From contig JAJTUP010000072.1 of the NCBI GenBank assembly GCA_021399435.1, positions 1-64,000 of the forward strand: a stretch of 64,000 nt of DNA. Direction: 5' to 3'. The translations under genes and the position numbers were made by a program. The notes below the pieces were generated by a model that made no database searches, was not told where the DNA came from, and saw nothing but the letters and a program-made list of their open reading frames with translations. The first letter of the stretch is position 1. The number at the start of each line of letters is the position of its first letter. This document shows, one piece after another, positions 1-11,000 of the stretch. Origin of the DNA: Diaporthe sp. PMI_573 (lineage: Eukaryota > Ascomycota > Sordariomycetes > Diaporthales > Diaporthaceae).

Positions 1-1
1 C

Positions 2-1160
2 CTCCAGTTCGGGCCAGTACTGCAGAAGGGTCTGCTGAGCCGGGTCGACCCCAGCGACAGCGGCAAGGGGCTACGGAACCTCTCGGATCGTGCGACGCAA
101 TATCGACGGCAGCAGATCCAGGCCAAGACGACATGGGAGCTGTTTACCAACGTAGTGGTCCTAGAGGAGCAGAAGAGGGCCGAGGGCGACGAGGAACTGA
201 TAGGGCTCTTAGAACGCATCCGAACAGGCCGACAGACGGCGGCCGACCTGGACAAGCTCAACTCGCGATACATCCCTGACGAGAAGCTCGACTTCACGGG
301 AGGCCGGCGCGCCATTATCCCGCTCAACCGACACAGGTGGGACCTCACGCTCTGTGCCGCCCTGGCCTTCGGCGAGGAGCACGGCAGGAAGGTGTCCCTG
401 TTCATGTCCGATCACCAGTGGAAAACCCGCGTGCCCAGCGAGGAAGAGATGGAGGCCGTAGTGCTGCTCGGAGATGACGCGCAGCTCCCCATCCCAGGCA
501 TCTTTCCGTACGTTGAGGGCATGCCCGTCATCGTCAACCAGAACAAGTACCTAGGGCTGAAAGTAGTCAATGGAGCAGAGTTCACGGCCGCCGGCGTCGT
601 CGCAGACGGAGAGGTAGAAGAACGGGTGATCCACGACCGGCTGTCCGTCTTCCTCGGGCCGCCAAGCGGCATCCTTCTCCAATCGCAGGACACGGAGGGG
701 CTCGCGTTCCCGCACATACCTCCAGGTACCCTCATGCTAGGGACAGAGACTGTGCAGCTTGACAAAGAAAAGCACGGCAAATACGTCTGTCCGCGAGTTG
801 CAGCCAAGCGGGAGTTTAAGATGGGGCTGACGCGTACGGGGCTGCCATGCACGCCGGGCTTTGCGCTCACTGACTATAAGGCGCAGAGCAAGACCCTAGA
901 GAAGGTCCTGCTCGGGCTCTATGGGAGAAAAGGGACGAAGGGATACCCGAGCATGGAGAAGTGCGACGTGCTTAGCTTGTACGTGCAATTGTCACGGTGC
1001 AAGCGGTTTGCGGGACATACGGCTTGTACAGCCAATGCCAAGGGAGCACTTCGAACAGGCGCGGATGTATCCGGAGCTCATAGAAGGGGTCGATGGATTA
1101 AAAGAGCTAGCAAGACAGACGGTTGAGCGGTTTGAGGTCAGGCATGGGAAGCAAGGTTAG
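2..1160 (+). pseudogene. Pif1/Helitron-type helicase, C-terminal part, frameshifted
   Basis: The frame is open from base 2, so the gene starts outside the window. The C-terminal half of a Pif1-like superfamily 1B helicase is readable: a LLERIRTGRQTAADLDKLNSR-like segment near 195-270, NGAEFTAAGVV near 570, then the late helicase motifs (PGFALTDYKAQSKTLEKV near 855-905 and SLYVQLSRCKRF near 972-1008). At about 1005-1012 the frame breaks. The expected continuation (GLRDIRLVQPMP and onward, ending at the stop at 1158-1160) lies in another frame, so this copy is probably dead. Pif1-like helicases of this kind occur both as host-derived repeats and as the helicase half of Helitron transposons; the Rep half would lie upstream and is not visible. 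The call is from motif reading only. Confidence 0.7.
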
Positions 1161-1169
1161 GAGGCAAAT

Positions 1170-1197
1170 CTCCGTTTCGTTGACAGTAAAAACGGAG
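1170..1197. terminator. Small hairpin after helicase relic
   Basis: An 8-bp inverted repeat (CTCCGTTT at 1170-1177 and AAACGGAG at 1190-1197) lies just downstream of the helicase stop. It could be a structural element of the transposon rather than a terminator, because fungal genes do not normally use such hairpins. Confidence 0.25.
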
Positions 1198-1204
1198 AGC
1201 GGAG

Positions 1205-1263
1205 CCAATCAGAAGCCGTTTTATTAGCCAATCAGAAAGTAGCCAACTTTGCAACCAATCAGA
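1205..1263 (+). promoter_or_regulatory. Three CCAATCAGA motifs
   Basis: The nonamer CCAATCAGA occurs at 1205-1213, 1228-1236 and 1255-1263. CCAAT boxes are typical fungal promoter elements, and three close copies upstream of the hAT gene could drive it or belong to the helicase element. Function is inferred from the motif alone. Confidence 0.3.
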
Positions 1264-1318
1264 GGCCAGGGACGGGCGGGGACTCAGGGTGTGAAGGGTC
1301 GGGCGCGAATAAGAAAGA

Positions 1319-1344
1319 CCTTCCTAACGGAAGGCATTATCTAA
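1319..1344 (+). other. Possible Helitron 3' end (hairpin plus CTAA)
   Basis: A perfect 6-bp stem (CCTTCC/GGAAGG) with loop TAAC at 1319-1334 is followed six bases later by CTAA at 1341-1344. Helitron 3' ends carry a short hairpin a few bases before CTRR, so this could be the end of the element whose helicase lies at 2-1160. Against it, the next base is G rather than T, and the CTAA stretch also occurs in the second hAT copy, so it may belong to the hAT sequence. Confidence 0.3.
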
Positions 1345-1470
1345 GCTGCGCAAACTCTAAACCCACCAGAATCGACGTAAATCGCACTGTACGAAACGTA
1401 AACAGCTTAGCGCAATGGCCCCATGAGGTGTGTCCCCGGGCGAAGTAAAACCCTACTCTTTCTCCATCAA

Positions 1471-3481
1471 ATGTCTATCAACAACCCGTCGAATCGACGC
1501 GTTATTATGTCGCTACACGCGTTCTGGGGCCCAAGTCGGCCATCAAGTACTCGAAGCTTATCTACGATGTCTTCTTCAAGGCAATCTACTGACCCAAACG
1601 AGCTGCTATTGTCGACCGAGCAAACGTCAGATGTAGAGCAATCTCTCCATCGATCTACCTGCCCTCCACACTCTCTCTCGTTCCCAATTGATTGGGGCGT
1701 GCTTCGGCGGCACGATGGCACGATTCTCAAGGGTATACAATATCGCATACGGGACAAGAGGAGCGTGGGCAGACGAGTAAAGGTCTCATGGACCTATTCA
1801 TATGGAGCCGAGCTGGAGCATAGTAATGACAAGTACTTCCTCTGCGCCGATTGCCATACCAAGAAGCGGTATATCAGTCAGCTATTTGCTGCAGAATCGA
1901 CGACTGCTGCAATCCAGCATCTTATAGAGTTCCACAATATCAAAAGGCCTTCGAATTCGACCATCGATGACGACGATATCGACGCCAACAACGCCGCAGA
2001 AGTCTTCCAGCTCGTCATGCCATTTAATGAGGATGAATATAAGCAAAAGCTTATTGACTGGGCCATCAAGCTACGCCTCAGCTACCGAGAAGTCACGGAC
2101 GAGGCGACCACTGATTTACTCACATACGGCAAGCCTTCGCTCGCACGCCTGTTGCCAACGCATCACTCAACGCTCTCGCAGTGGGTGAAGGATTCGATGG
2201 CAGCACGCTTGCCATTCATCATCGAATTGGTGCAGTCTGCACTCAGCAACATCAACCTCTCGATCGATGGATGGCGAGCTCACAATCGCAGAGAATACGT
2301 CGCTGTATGCGCACACTTCGTCGACGGCAAAGGTCATCCTCGAACACTCCTCCTCGGCTTCCCACGACGTTATGGCGGTCACACCGGCGACGACCTCGCA
2401 GGCCTGGTAAAGCCAGTAATTCTACAATACAGCATCGGCGAGAAGCTCGGCTCCTTCGTTATGGATAACGCTGGTGATAACGACAAATGCCTCGAAGCGT
2501 TACAGCGTTCCTTCTCCTCGATCGATCCAGAAGCAGACCGTATTCGCTGTATCGGCCATATTATTAATCTCGTCGTTAAGGCTCTCTTATTTGGCGAAGG
2601 CATCAGCGCATGGGAGAAGAATCTTACTGAGGCTTCGGAGGAGCAGCGTGTAGCTCTCTGGAGCCTCAAAGGCGTCATTGGCAAGCTGCACAACCTCGTT
2701 ATCTACATTAATCGCAACGACGCGCGTCGCGAGGTGTTGAGAGCTCGCATGCGCGTCACGAAGACGAGCGACGGCAATCTCTTCGTCGGCGTGCTCCTCA
2801 ATGACGGTGGCATTCGATGGAACGCGACATATTACATGATCGAGCGTGCTCTTAAGTGTCGCCCTGCCATCGATCTCTACCAGGCGCAGTGGAAGCCTCC
2901 AGATAAAAACGACAAGCACAAGAATGACTTCCTCGCCGAGGCTGATTGGCACGAGCTTGAGCTCTTCTATAAGCTCCTGCAGCCTTTCGAGCGACTCACG
3001 AAGCGACTACAAAGCCGTGCAGATAGCGAGGGCAACGACGGTGGCCACTGAGCACGTCGACCAAGCCGAGACCTCTCCTTCTTCCTCGCCGACAATCGAT
3101 GACGAATTCGATGCTTGGGGCCATACAACAGATCGACCACGCCGTGGCAAGAGGAGGAAGGTGGAGACTGAGTGGGAGATCTGGATAAAGCAGGTGCCGT
3201 CGAAGGATGACATGACCGTTAAGAATCCTCTGGCGTGGTGGGTGGACCGACGCCACGTATGGCCTATTCTCAGCAAACTTGCTCTTAACATCTTCAGCAC
3301 GCCAGCGATGAGCGCAGAGCCAGAGCGCGTATTCTCTGACGGTAGTGAGCTCATCACTGACAAGCGCAACGGCCTCGGCGATGACACAGTTGAAGCTGAG
3401 ATGATACAGAAGAATTGGATTACTTCAAAGATCTTGCGCGGGATTTCTACACCAAGAGGTCTATACAAATTACCTGATTAG
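1471..3481 (+). pseudogene. hAT transposase, internally deleted
   Basis: The first frame (1471-3051, 526 codons from a Met shared with copy 2) contains a BED-like zinc-finger region (CADCHTKK, then a LIEFHNIKR His pair, near residues 120-155) and the first part of the RNase H-like core (NLSIDGWRAHNRREYVAV; FVMDNAGDNDKCLEAL; IRCIGHIINLVVKALLF). It stops soon after QPFERLTKRLQSRA. The C-terminal hAT dimerisation domain (NIFSTPAMSAEPERVFSDG and following) is in a second frame that ends at 3481. A typical fungal hAT transposase has well over 100 further residues between these blocks, so an internal deletion has joined them out of frame. Both full copies share the lesion, so it predates their spread and the copies are likely non-autonomous. 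Confidence 0.8.
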
Positions 3482-3619
3482 GCATAGTATATCAAGTACT
3501 TGACAAGTTATCAATCGAGGTCGCTGATTAGTCAAGTCAAGCTTCAATCGAGCTGAGATAGGTTCAATCAATCGAGTTTGAGGGCCGAAATTGAACTCGA
3601 TTGATTGTTAGCCACACTG
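3482..3619. repeat. hAT copy 1 subterminal repeats and 3' TIR
   Basis: Several short iterated motifs (TCAATCGAG and its variants, TTGACTTG/CAAGTCAAG, TCAAGTACTTGAC) precede the terminal GTTAGCCACACTG. Clusters of short subterminal motifs are the usual transposase-binding sites of hAT elements. Confidence 0.6.
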
Positions 3620-3645
3620 CTGGCCACCAGCCATATGCCTTCAGA

Positions 3646-5043
3646 ATGCTCCGCCACAGCCTTCAGGTTCGTTTCGGAAATTCAACACCAACGTCGGTAG
3701 CTCAGGTCCCCCTGGTGAGCCTTGTTGGCGCGTACTTTTGCCGCCTGGTTACAAGCAAACCCATCGATGGAGAATCGAGCCTGGTCGACCTGGGTGCCGC
3801 GCGCAAAGGGGTGTGTGCCGAAATGAACGAGAACCTATCCGTCTTGCCCCGACTGCTCAAACAAAATGCATTGACAAAAGAGCAGGTCAACGTATATCGC
3901 AGTAGCACCGGGCAGATGAAGCAGTGGGCCAAAGCCTGCTCCGAGCCGATGAGCCTCGGCGCGATTCACGCCTTTGCCAGGACGCACTGGGTCAGCTGGC
4001 ATGTGCGCATCATTGGCAGTAACAGCGTCCCGTTACAGATATTCCTGTACCTGTGTGAGAAGCGACGACTGCAGTCTTCCGAAGATTTGTCGGGCAGCAG
4101 CGAATACGAGGGCCTGGTCGGAGCCCTGCTCGAGGACCAGCGCGTTGCGCCGCATCTGCTAATGAATGGGCGGCCAAGGACAGTCTTAGAATGCATCACT
4201 GCGTTGCGGCATTGGTGCCACCTGCCGACATTAGACGGGGACAGGCTAAGCAACGGCGATGCGGGCTTGACTCGGGAACACGCCGAGGCGATAGAAAACA
4301 GCAGTGTTGTGCGGAATACAAGCTTATTGGGCGAGGATATTGCCCAGAACGGCTTTTGCGTTACCAAAGAGATGTATGCCCGCCTGCCTGCGGACGAGCG
4401 GAAGAAAAGCTTCGCGGACGACACGACCCTCCTGCGCTACCTGAACTGGGAGATGAGCGCTCCGAGCTGCTTGAAGCTCGAGTCCGCGCTCTTTAAGGCT
4501 ATTCAGAATACGTCCGAGTGGGAAGAATTACGTGTGGCCGCACTCTTATCGGTGGTCCGGCACGAGCCCGGTTGGCTGGAGGCGCTCTTCAATGTCCTCA
4601 CAGGTGGGCTCGAGACCCTGTCCGAGCTTCAGAGGTCGCCGGGGGCCTGCGGAGTCATTGTATCGGACCAGTCGCTGGGAATCGCCGCCCTTAAGGCGGC
4701 CCTGAGAGTGCCCGGATATGAAGAGTCGCTCAAGGTTGCCCTCGCTAACGCAGCCCGGGCCATACCTGGATGGAAAGACTCGTTTGCCGAAAACCTCCTC
4801 ATAGGGACGATGTCCGGGTGGCGGAGGATGTGTCGAACCTTCAACATCGAACCCCTGTCCAGGAGCCTTCATGTTAATAGCCTGGCTTGCATTCAGTGCT
4901 TATTTCCTCAAGACAGGGATCTAAATAAGAGGAAGAAGGGACAGAACGAAGTAATAGAAGAGCTTTTAGAAGGATTCATGAGGGAAGCTAGACCCGTTCT
5001 CGAGGAAGCGTATGGCAAGAATCCCAGTGGGTCCATCAGTTAG
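3646..5043 (+). CDS. Unrecognised protein, possibly 5'-truncated by hAT insertion
   Basis: I do not recognise the family. The frame is open from inside the hAT terminal repeat; the first ATG is at 3646, giving 465 residues. The composition and GC content look like real coding sequence, unlike the AT-rich DNA downstream. The C-terminal half is rich in helical segments with Trp/Leu periodicity (WLEALFNVL, PGWKDSFAENLL), suggesting an alpha-solenoid-like or helical-bundle fold. No signal peptide or membrane segment is apparent. The hAT element ends at 3619, only 27 bp before the first ATG, so the native promoter and perhaps N-terminal residues may have been displaced. It lies between the hAT copy and the NLR and may belong to the same accessory unit. 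Confidence 0.6.
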   Translation: MLRHSLQVRFGNSTPTSVAQVPLVSLVGAYFCRLVTSKPIDGESSLVDLGAARKGVCAEMNENLSVLPRLLKQNALTKEQVNVYRSSTGQMKQWAKACSEPMSLGAIHAFARTHWVSWHVRIIGSNSVPLQIFLYLCEKRRLQSSEDLSGSSEYEGLVGALLEDQRVAPHLLMNGRPRTVLECITALRHWCHLPTLDGDRLSNGDAGLTREHAEAIENSSVVRNTSLLGEDIAQNGFCVTKEMYARLPADERKKSFADDTTLLRYLNWEMSAPSCLKLESALFKAIQNTSEWEELRVAALLSVVRHEPGWLEALFNVLTGGLETLSELQRSPGACGVIVSDQSLGIAALKAALRVPGYEESLKVALANAARAIPGWKDSFAENLLIGTMSGWRRMCRTFNIEPLSRSLHVNSLACIQCLFPQDRDLNKRKKGQNEVIEELLEGFMREARPVLEEAYGKNPSGSIS

Positions 5044-8025
5044 GGACACCAATAGATTGATCAGGAAGAAGCCCATCTCTACGTCCCTGGCGTATCTCAT
5101 TCAAATACCCGTCACTGGCCGATTTCGATAGCTCATATGCAATTGTAATCTGCCTGTCGGCAAAACGCGACACCAATCGGACTTCCTGTTTGCGAAAATT
5201 GGGAGCCACCTTCGGTCTGCAAGCATAGTGTATCGTATGATTGTATTTCTCGGTTGCTGATGGCGTATGTACCATCTGCGCAGCGTTCGCCTGGACAATT
5301 GGCTCACCTAACCTTGGCGAGGTTTAGGGATGCCCACTTGTACGACCTCGTTATGTACTTTTGAGAGTGAAGCATGCATTGTTTTGCAGCTATCAATAAA
5401 GTACTATCTGACTGCGGGACTGATGACGGTGTGTCCCTGATTTTAGAGTTTAAATATTCGCACCCGAAATACAGTAAAGTGTCTCTTCGTTTAAGCATAA
5501 AAACCACCCAGTAACCACTCCCCAGGAGGCGCTAAGAATCCTTTATGGCTATACTGCTGTATTTTTCAATGTACTTTCAGGAATGCATGGTACGATTGTA
5601 TGGATTATTTTCCTCATGCTATTGTTGTGTGCCTAAATGCTACCCTCGGGCGGTGGCAGGATGTCAAGCAGGATGAGAAGAGATTAATCATAGAGAAATC
5701 CACCTACCCCTAATCGCGGGTTTGGGCACAATGGACCCCACGGTGTTTTTGAAGTCAATCCAGGAAACATGGGCAAATGCTCATATAGCAACATTCGCCC
5801 CATCAAGGCAATCTGGTTGATCCAGCTAATCGTTATTTATCTCAAAAAACCAGATACCATGCCTTCTTGTTTTTTCTGTGAGGGCCGAGGCATCACATTC
5901 TGCTAGGTGGCTCAAGACGAAGACAGACAAGAAGTCGACCGGCATAGTCGACTATATACAGCTTCCTCCGCCAGTACAGTACTTAATCCTTATTTGCGTT
6001 GGCATTCATAAATTACTGTATTGTTTTATATGCAAAGTACTGTTGCATACGTCGACTGCAACAGAAGTACTTTTGGGAAACCACAGCACCTTTGATTGGC
6101 CATCATCTGGGGCAATAGTTCATCTTATTCCTCTGGGAAATACTGTATTTCTTTTTATTAGAGTATTGTGGCTGGGGTACTTGGAAGATATTATAATCTT
6201 TTTCAAATAGGTATTTTCCAGTCGGGTTAGTACTTATTCATGGATGCAGAACGAAGTGTACTTTATTTCTAAAAGTACATATCGAGATCGCAGGTCATGT
6301 ACTACCTTTAACGCCAGGACAGTCGCTTTTTACACTTTCTATAATAAGCCCGCCGCCCACTAGACTATTAAGAAATTATTCTTCTACAGTACTGTATAAT
6401 TTTGCATACACTAGGGTTTCTTACGAGATGACTATCGTGACAAAGGAGTCTTCTTTATATACATCTACAGGCATCAAGCTTAAGCTCTGCTGTCCATGTC
6501 TAAAACTGGGATACCGAAACTATAACTCAAGCAGTTTTGTAAAACGAGAATCGACAAAACCTCCTCCTCTACACCCGCGTCTTGACACCTCGGCCTTCGT
6601 GGATACCTCACCTGAGAACTTTGCGCTTGGGAAAAGAGGTCGACAAAATACATTACTGTATCCAGACGCGTTTTTACCACCCATCGAGCATTCACGAACC
6701 GGGGTAGACAAGCCGTTACCTTCCGTACGGGATCTGTTTCCCCAAATATTCTAGAGAACGGGTTGATTCAAGTGGCGGCCAGTTTGGGTTTGTCATCCCC
6801 CTGATCACCGTAATCCTGTTTGTTATCGACCGCTTGCACACCGCCTAAGAAATCCGGAGGTCACGGCATGACTGCCTTGTTCGTCCTCATCACAAATAGT
6901 CTTTGCAGTATGGATATGAAGCATTCTGAAGAACTGGCCCTCGATGAGCGGTTCAGCCCAAAGAGCTTTGCTAATATAAATGTTTGCAATTCGTTGTCTC
7001 GGGAAAAGTACTCGCTGCGGACGAGGCAGTCAGAGACGTTTTATTTTCAAGAGTTGATTTGTGGTTGATGATACCTCAAACGCACAGCCACGGCAAATTG
7101 AGTGCTAGATGATGGTTCCCTTCCCTCGAAAGGGTAAAAGCCTTTCACTTGGTAGCCGGCTTCCTTAAAAGCTCGCACATGTTACGCAAGGAGTCATGTA
7201 TCCACAATGGATGGCAAGATCTTAACCCGACAACTTTAGCCACAAAAAATAAGCTGTAAGCTTACAGAGACTACTTGGAAGCAAAGAGCGTCCAGGGCTG
7301 GAGGAGGACTTTATACAATTCTATCACTAAAAGAAATAGAATGAGGGAAAGAGAAGGAAAACAAGGCAAAGCGAGGGAGAGAAGAGGAAAATTGAAACAA
7401 AGCTGAACTCTATTCCAATACATCAGCTGTCATTAGTCTGATTGAAAATTCAATAGGCTCGAGAGGCTCGTAAGGCCCAGGCTCGAGTCGACAGCGCGTT
7501 TCGCCTGGTCAAAAGTTTCTCTGATGCCCGGCACATTGGCTTGAGGCCAAGATCGGGAACGCTGAACGAAACCGAATACCAAGACCTGCTCGACCGTATA
7601 GGGGTTGAAGCACAACTTGATGAACATATCTGGAAAAGATTCCAGTAAGCATATACTCGACTTATGCTACCCACAGCTGGCTTTTATCGTTATAGTGTTG
7701 CTTTTCGTCGCGGTCGATAGGCGCTCGGCGCCTCGGCTGCATACAAACGTTCTGTGATTACCCTTCGATGCCCGGACGTGTGTTAGCTAGCTAGCAGACT
7801 TCGTGGCGACGTCTAAGTCAGCAATTACCAACGTCCTCTTTTAAATATGAAACTATATAGCCTAGCGGAATGAGGTGGCCTAAGGATAGTGAGGATTTGG
7901 AAAGGAAGGAAGATTTTCTACGGTACCCCACATTTGGGTCAGGGTGTGATAGCCACCCATATGAAAGAAAATAAGAGGAAACAGTTACCAGATCACCCAA
8001 GCTCTCGACATTGCGTTTCAAGTTC
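5044..8025. other. Gene-poor relic zone
   Basis: About 3 kb of mostly AT-rich sequence without a convincing gene. The open frames are short and lack recognisable motifs. It contains a roughly 100-bp segment (about 5487-5590) that recurs inverted near 27604-27711, and many AGTACT/CAGTACTGTA-like palindromic motifs between 5540 and 6660. It probably consists of decayed repeats. Confidence 0.5.
5487..5590 (+). repeat. Dispersed repeat, copy A
   Basis: About 100 bp here matches 27604-27711 in inverted orientation with only a few differences; both contain AACCACTCCCCAGGAGGCGC. It is too short to classify; it could be a solo terminal piece or remnant of a larger repeat. Confidence 0.6.
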
Positions 8026-11000
8026 TCATTCCCATTGCGAACCCACGTCCATTGATGGAAAGCCGGGTGGCCGCGCTTTGATGGCCATGTCCATGAACTC
8101 AATATTATCAATACGGGTCCCATCTGGCATATTAACACAAAACGTCCCATTCTCAATATACCAACTCCATTGTTCTTCAAAGCCGAGCATCAGCAAATTC
8201 TGATATAATGATCCTATAAGTGGACTGCTTAGCACGGCCGAGAGGAGCTTGTCTGATAGGTCCGATCGGCCCCTGAGGACCTCCACGGCCGCGTTCCGGA
8301 CGTACTTGTCCTCGTCGTCGAGCCGCCTCGCCACGGCCGAGACGAGCTCGTCTGATAGGTCCGATCGGCCCCCGAGGACCCACACGGCCGCCCTCCGGAC
8401 GTTCCTGTCCTTGTCGTCGAGCCGCCTCGCCACGGCCGAGACGAGCTCGTCTGATAGGTCCGATCGGCCCCCGAGGACCTCCACGGCCGCCCTCCGGACG
8501 TACCTGTCCTTATCGTCGAGCCGCCTCGCCACGGCCGAGACGAGCTCGTCTGATAGGTCCGATCGGCCCCTGAGGACCCACACGGCCGCCCTCCGGACGT
8601 TCCCATCCTTGTCGTCGAGCCGCCTTGCCACGGCCGAGACGAGCTCGTCTGATAGGTCCGATCGGCCCCCGAGGACCTCCACGGCCGCGTTCCGGACGTT
8701 CCTGTCCTTGTCGTCGAGCCGCCTCGCCACGGCCGAGACGAGCTCGTCTGATAGGTCCGATCGGCCCCCGAGGACCCACACGGCCGCCCTCCGGACGTAC
8801 CTGTCCTTGTCGTCGAGCCGCCTCGCCACGGCCGAGACGAGCTCGTCTGATAGGTCCGATCGGCCCCTGAGGACCTCCACGGCCGCGTTCCGGACGTACT
8901 TGTCCTCGTCGTCGAGCCGCCTTGCCACGGCCGAGACGAGCTCGTCTGATAGGTCCGATCGGCCCCCGAGGACCCACACGGCCGCCCCCCGGACGTTCCC
9001 ATGCTCGTCGTCGAGCCGCCTCGCCACGGCCGAGACGAGCTCGTCTGATAGGTCCGATCGGCCCCCGAGGACCCACACGGCCGCCCTCCGGACGTACCTA
9101 TCCTTGTCGTCGAGCCGCCTCGCCACGGCCGAGACGAGCTCGTCTGATAGGTCCGATCGGCCCCGTAGGACCTCCACGGCCGCGTTCCGGACGTACCCGT
9201 CCTTATCGTCGAGCCGCCTCGCCACGGCCGAGACGAGCTCGTCTGATAGGTCCGATCGGCCCCGTAGGACCTCCACGGCCGCGTTCCGGACGTCCCTGTC
9301 CTCGTCGTCAAGCCGCCTTGCCACGGCCGAGACGAGCTTGTCCGATAGGTCTGTGTGGAAATGTCGTAGCATGCTCAAGACCGCTATCACCAAACCACTA
9401 GATTGGCTATTTTCTAGCCAAGAAAGTGTTTGATTGAAAACGCTTGGAGGGATTGTCGGTCGTCTTTCTAGTGACTCTAGAATTCTGATCTTCACGTTAT
9501 CAGGAGCCTTGTGCAAGACGTCGAGCAGGGCTTGTTCTGGAAATTCCGCTTCGCTTGCTAGGCGTGCGTGTTCCGTGAATTCGCATTCAAAGAGCAGCCA
9601 CTCTTTCAGCTTCTTTTCCAAGCTCTCTCGGAACGGCATCTCCGTTGATAGCTCGCTCAGGCAGTGCATAACCAGCCGTTGATGCACTGGACCCAAGAGG
9701 TCGCGCGGCTCGTCCTCGATCGTGCGGAAAAAGCGGCAGAGTTGCTCCTCGTCACCACTGGCGTCGAGCAAGCCGGCGACAAAACGCCAAAAGATATCGT
9801 AGCGTGCGTTGTATTTGTGTTTCTGAAGGTAGCTGATCGCGGTGTATCGTTTCTTAGAGCAGTTGACGGGTCCGCCTCGCCGAGTTTTCAGTTCCAGGCA
9901 TGCAAGCTCTTGGCCGGACGTCCACTGCCGTTTAAAATACTTCGCCGCGAAATACTCTTGATAGGTCAGGTGTAAAAAGTGATAATTTCGGTTCTCCGAT
10001 GAAGCGTCTGATGTCCGCAGAAAAGAGAGGTGCGGGAGCTCTTTTTCAGGCCAGAAGTCCGTCCCAGAAGGTGCAAACTGCTCAAATGTCGCGTCCCAGT
10101 GCCGTGGCTCAAAGTCTATTACATCGTTGTGCAGCCCAGTAAAGGCAAGGCCTTCAAGAAGTCTGATCTCAGATTCGACGAAGCGCCTGATCATGTTCGG
10201 GCGAGAGTTCTGGATATCAGGCGCTGTCACTGGCTTCCGATTATGCTCTTTCTCCAATCGCAGAACATCCTTCGTCCACAGTCTTTCCTCTATGGCCTGG
10301 TAAACCGGGGTCATGGCCTCCGATACAAGCCCGGATTTAGAGTCTTTGTCCCAGATATAACAGAGAGCATCCAGCTGAATCGGGATCCGTACAAGACTCT
10401 GAATGAGCAAACGCTGTTGAAGAAATGACTGAATGTCGTCGGCTTTCTGTCGATCGCCGCGGAAGACTCCTTCGATGTACTCCTCCACTTGATCTGGGTA
10501 GAATCCAATCGTTTCCAATTCGAGGTCGGGATGTAGGTGGTCTGGAAGTCTTGCGGATGGCCGGGACGTTATGATGACGTTGGGCCGCTCTAAGAGAAAT
10601 ATAAGGAAATCGTGCATCTCGTTGTCTTTACCGAAGCCCTCGGAAACTTCATCCAGGCCATCGAGGACGAACAGAGTTCTGTCAAACTTGGTGGCATGCA
10701 ATGCGTTTTCCAGTTCTTTGGCAAGACCCTCGCGGTTTGGCGCATTAGAGAAAAAGTCCCGGAGAAATAAACCCTCAAGATTGTATCCCTTATCGGGCTT
10801 TCTTTTTAGGGTCCGTAGAGGCACCCAGAGTATACGGTCAAACAGCTCCTTCCAGGTGCCGCGGAGAAAATCGTGGACCATCCTTTTGCACAAGGTAGTC
10901 TTGCCGACACCAGCTCGTCCTCGAATCAGGATCCGTCTTGGCTGTGTTGTGTGGCCGTCGGGTCCCTTGCGCGGGTCGAAGATTTTTGCCAGCTCGACCT

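Larger units (their letters stand above)
1336..3619 (+). mobile_element. hAT transposon copy 1 (5'-truncated)
   Basis: The segment matches the inverted element at 15954-18433. The 3' terminus ends in GTTAGCCACACTG at 3607-3619, the reverse complement of the terminal CAGTGTGGCTAAC of the other copy. At the 5' side homology to copy 2 begins only at about 1336, and a stretch of roughly 70 bp (about 1358-1426) is absent from copy 2, so the left terminal repeat and subterminal DNA are missing here. Conceptual translations of the two copies agree from the transposase start onward, so the copies are very recent or have been homogenised by gene conversion. No 8-bp target duplication can be tested because the 5' end is gone. 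Confidence 0.85.

Noticed and set aside
8260..9348. CRISPR-like or satellite array
   Set aside because: The units are contiguous coding repeats without spacers and continue the NACHT frame.
8229..9433. Long open frames on the plus strand and in a second minus-strand frame across the HEAT array
   Set aside because: They stay open only because the repeat unit is 99 bp, a multiple of three, and GC-rich; the products are Arg/Ser/Gly repeats without a domain.
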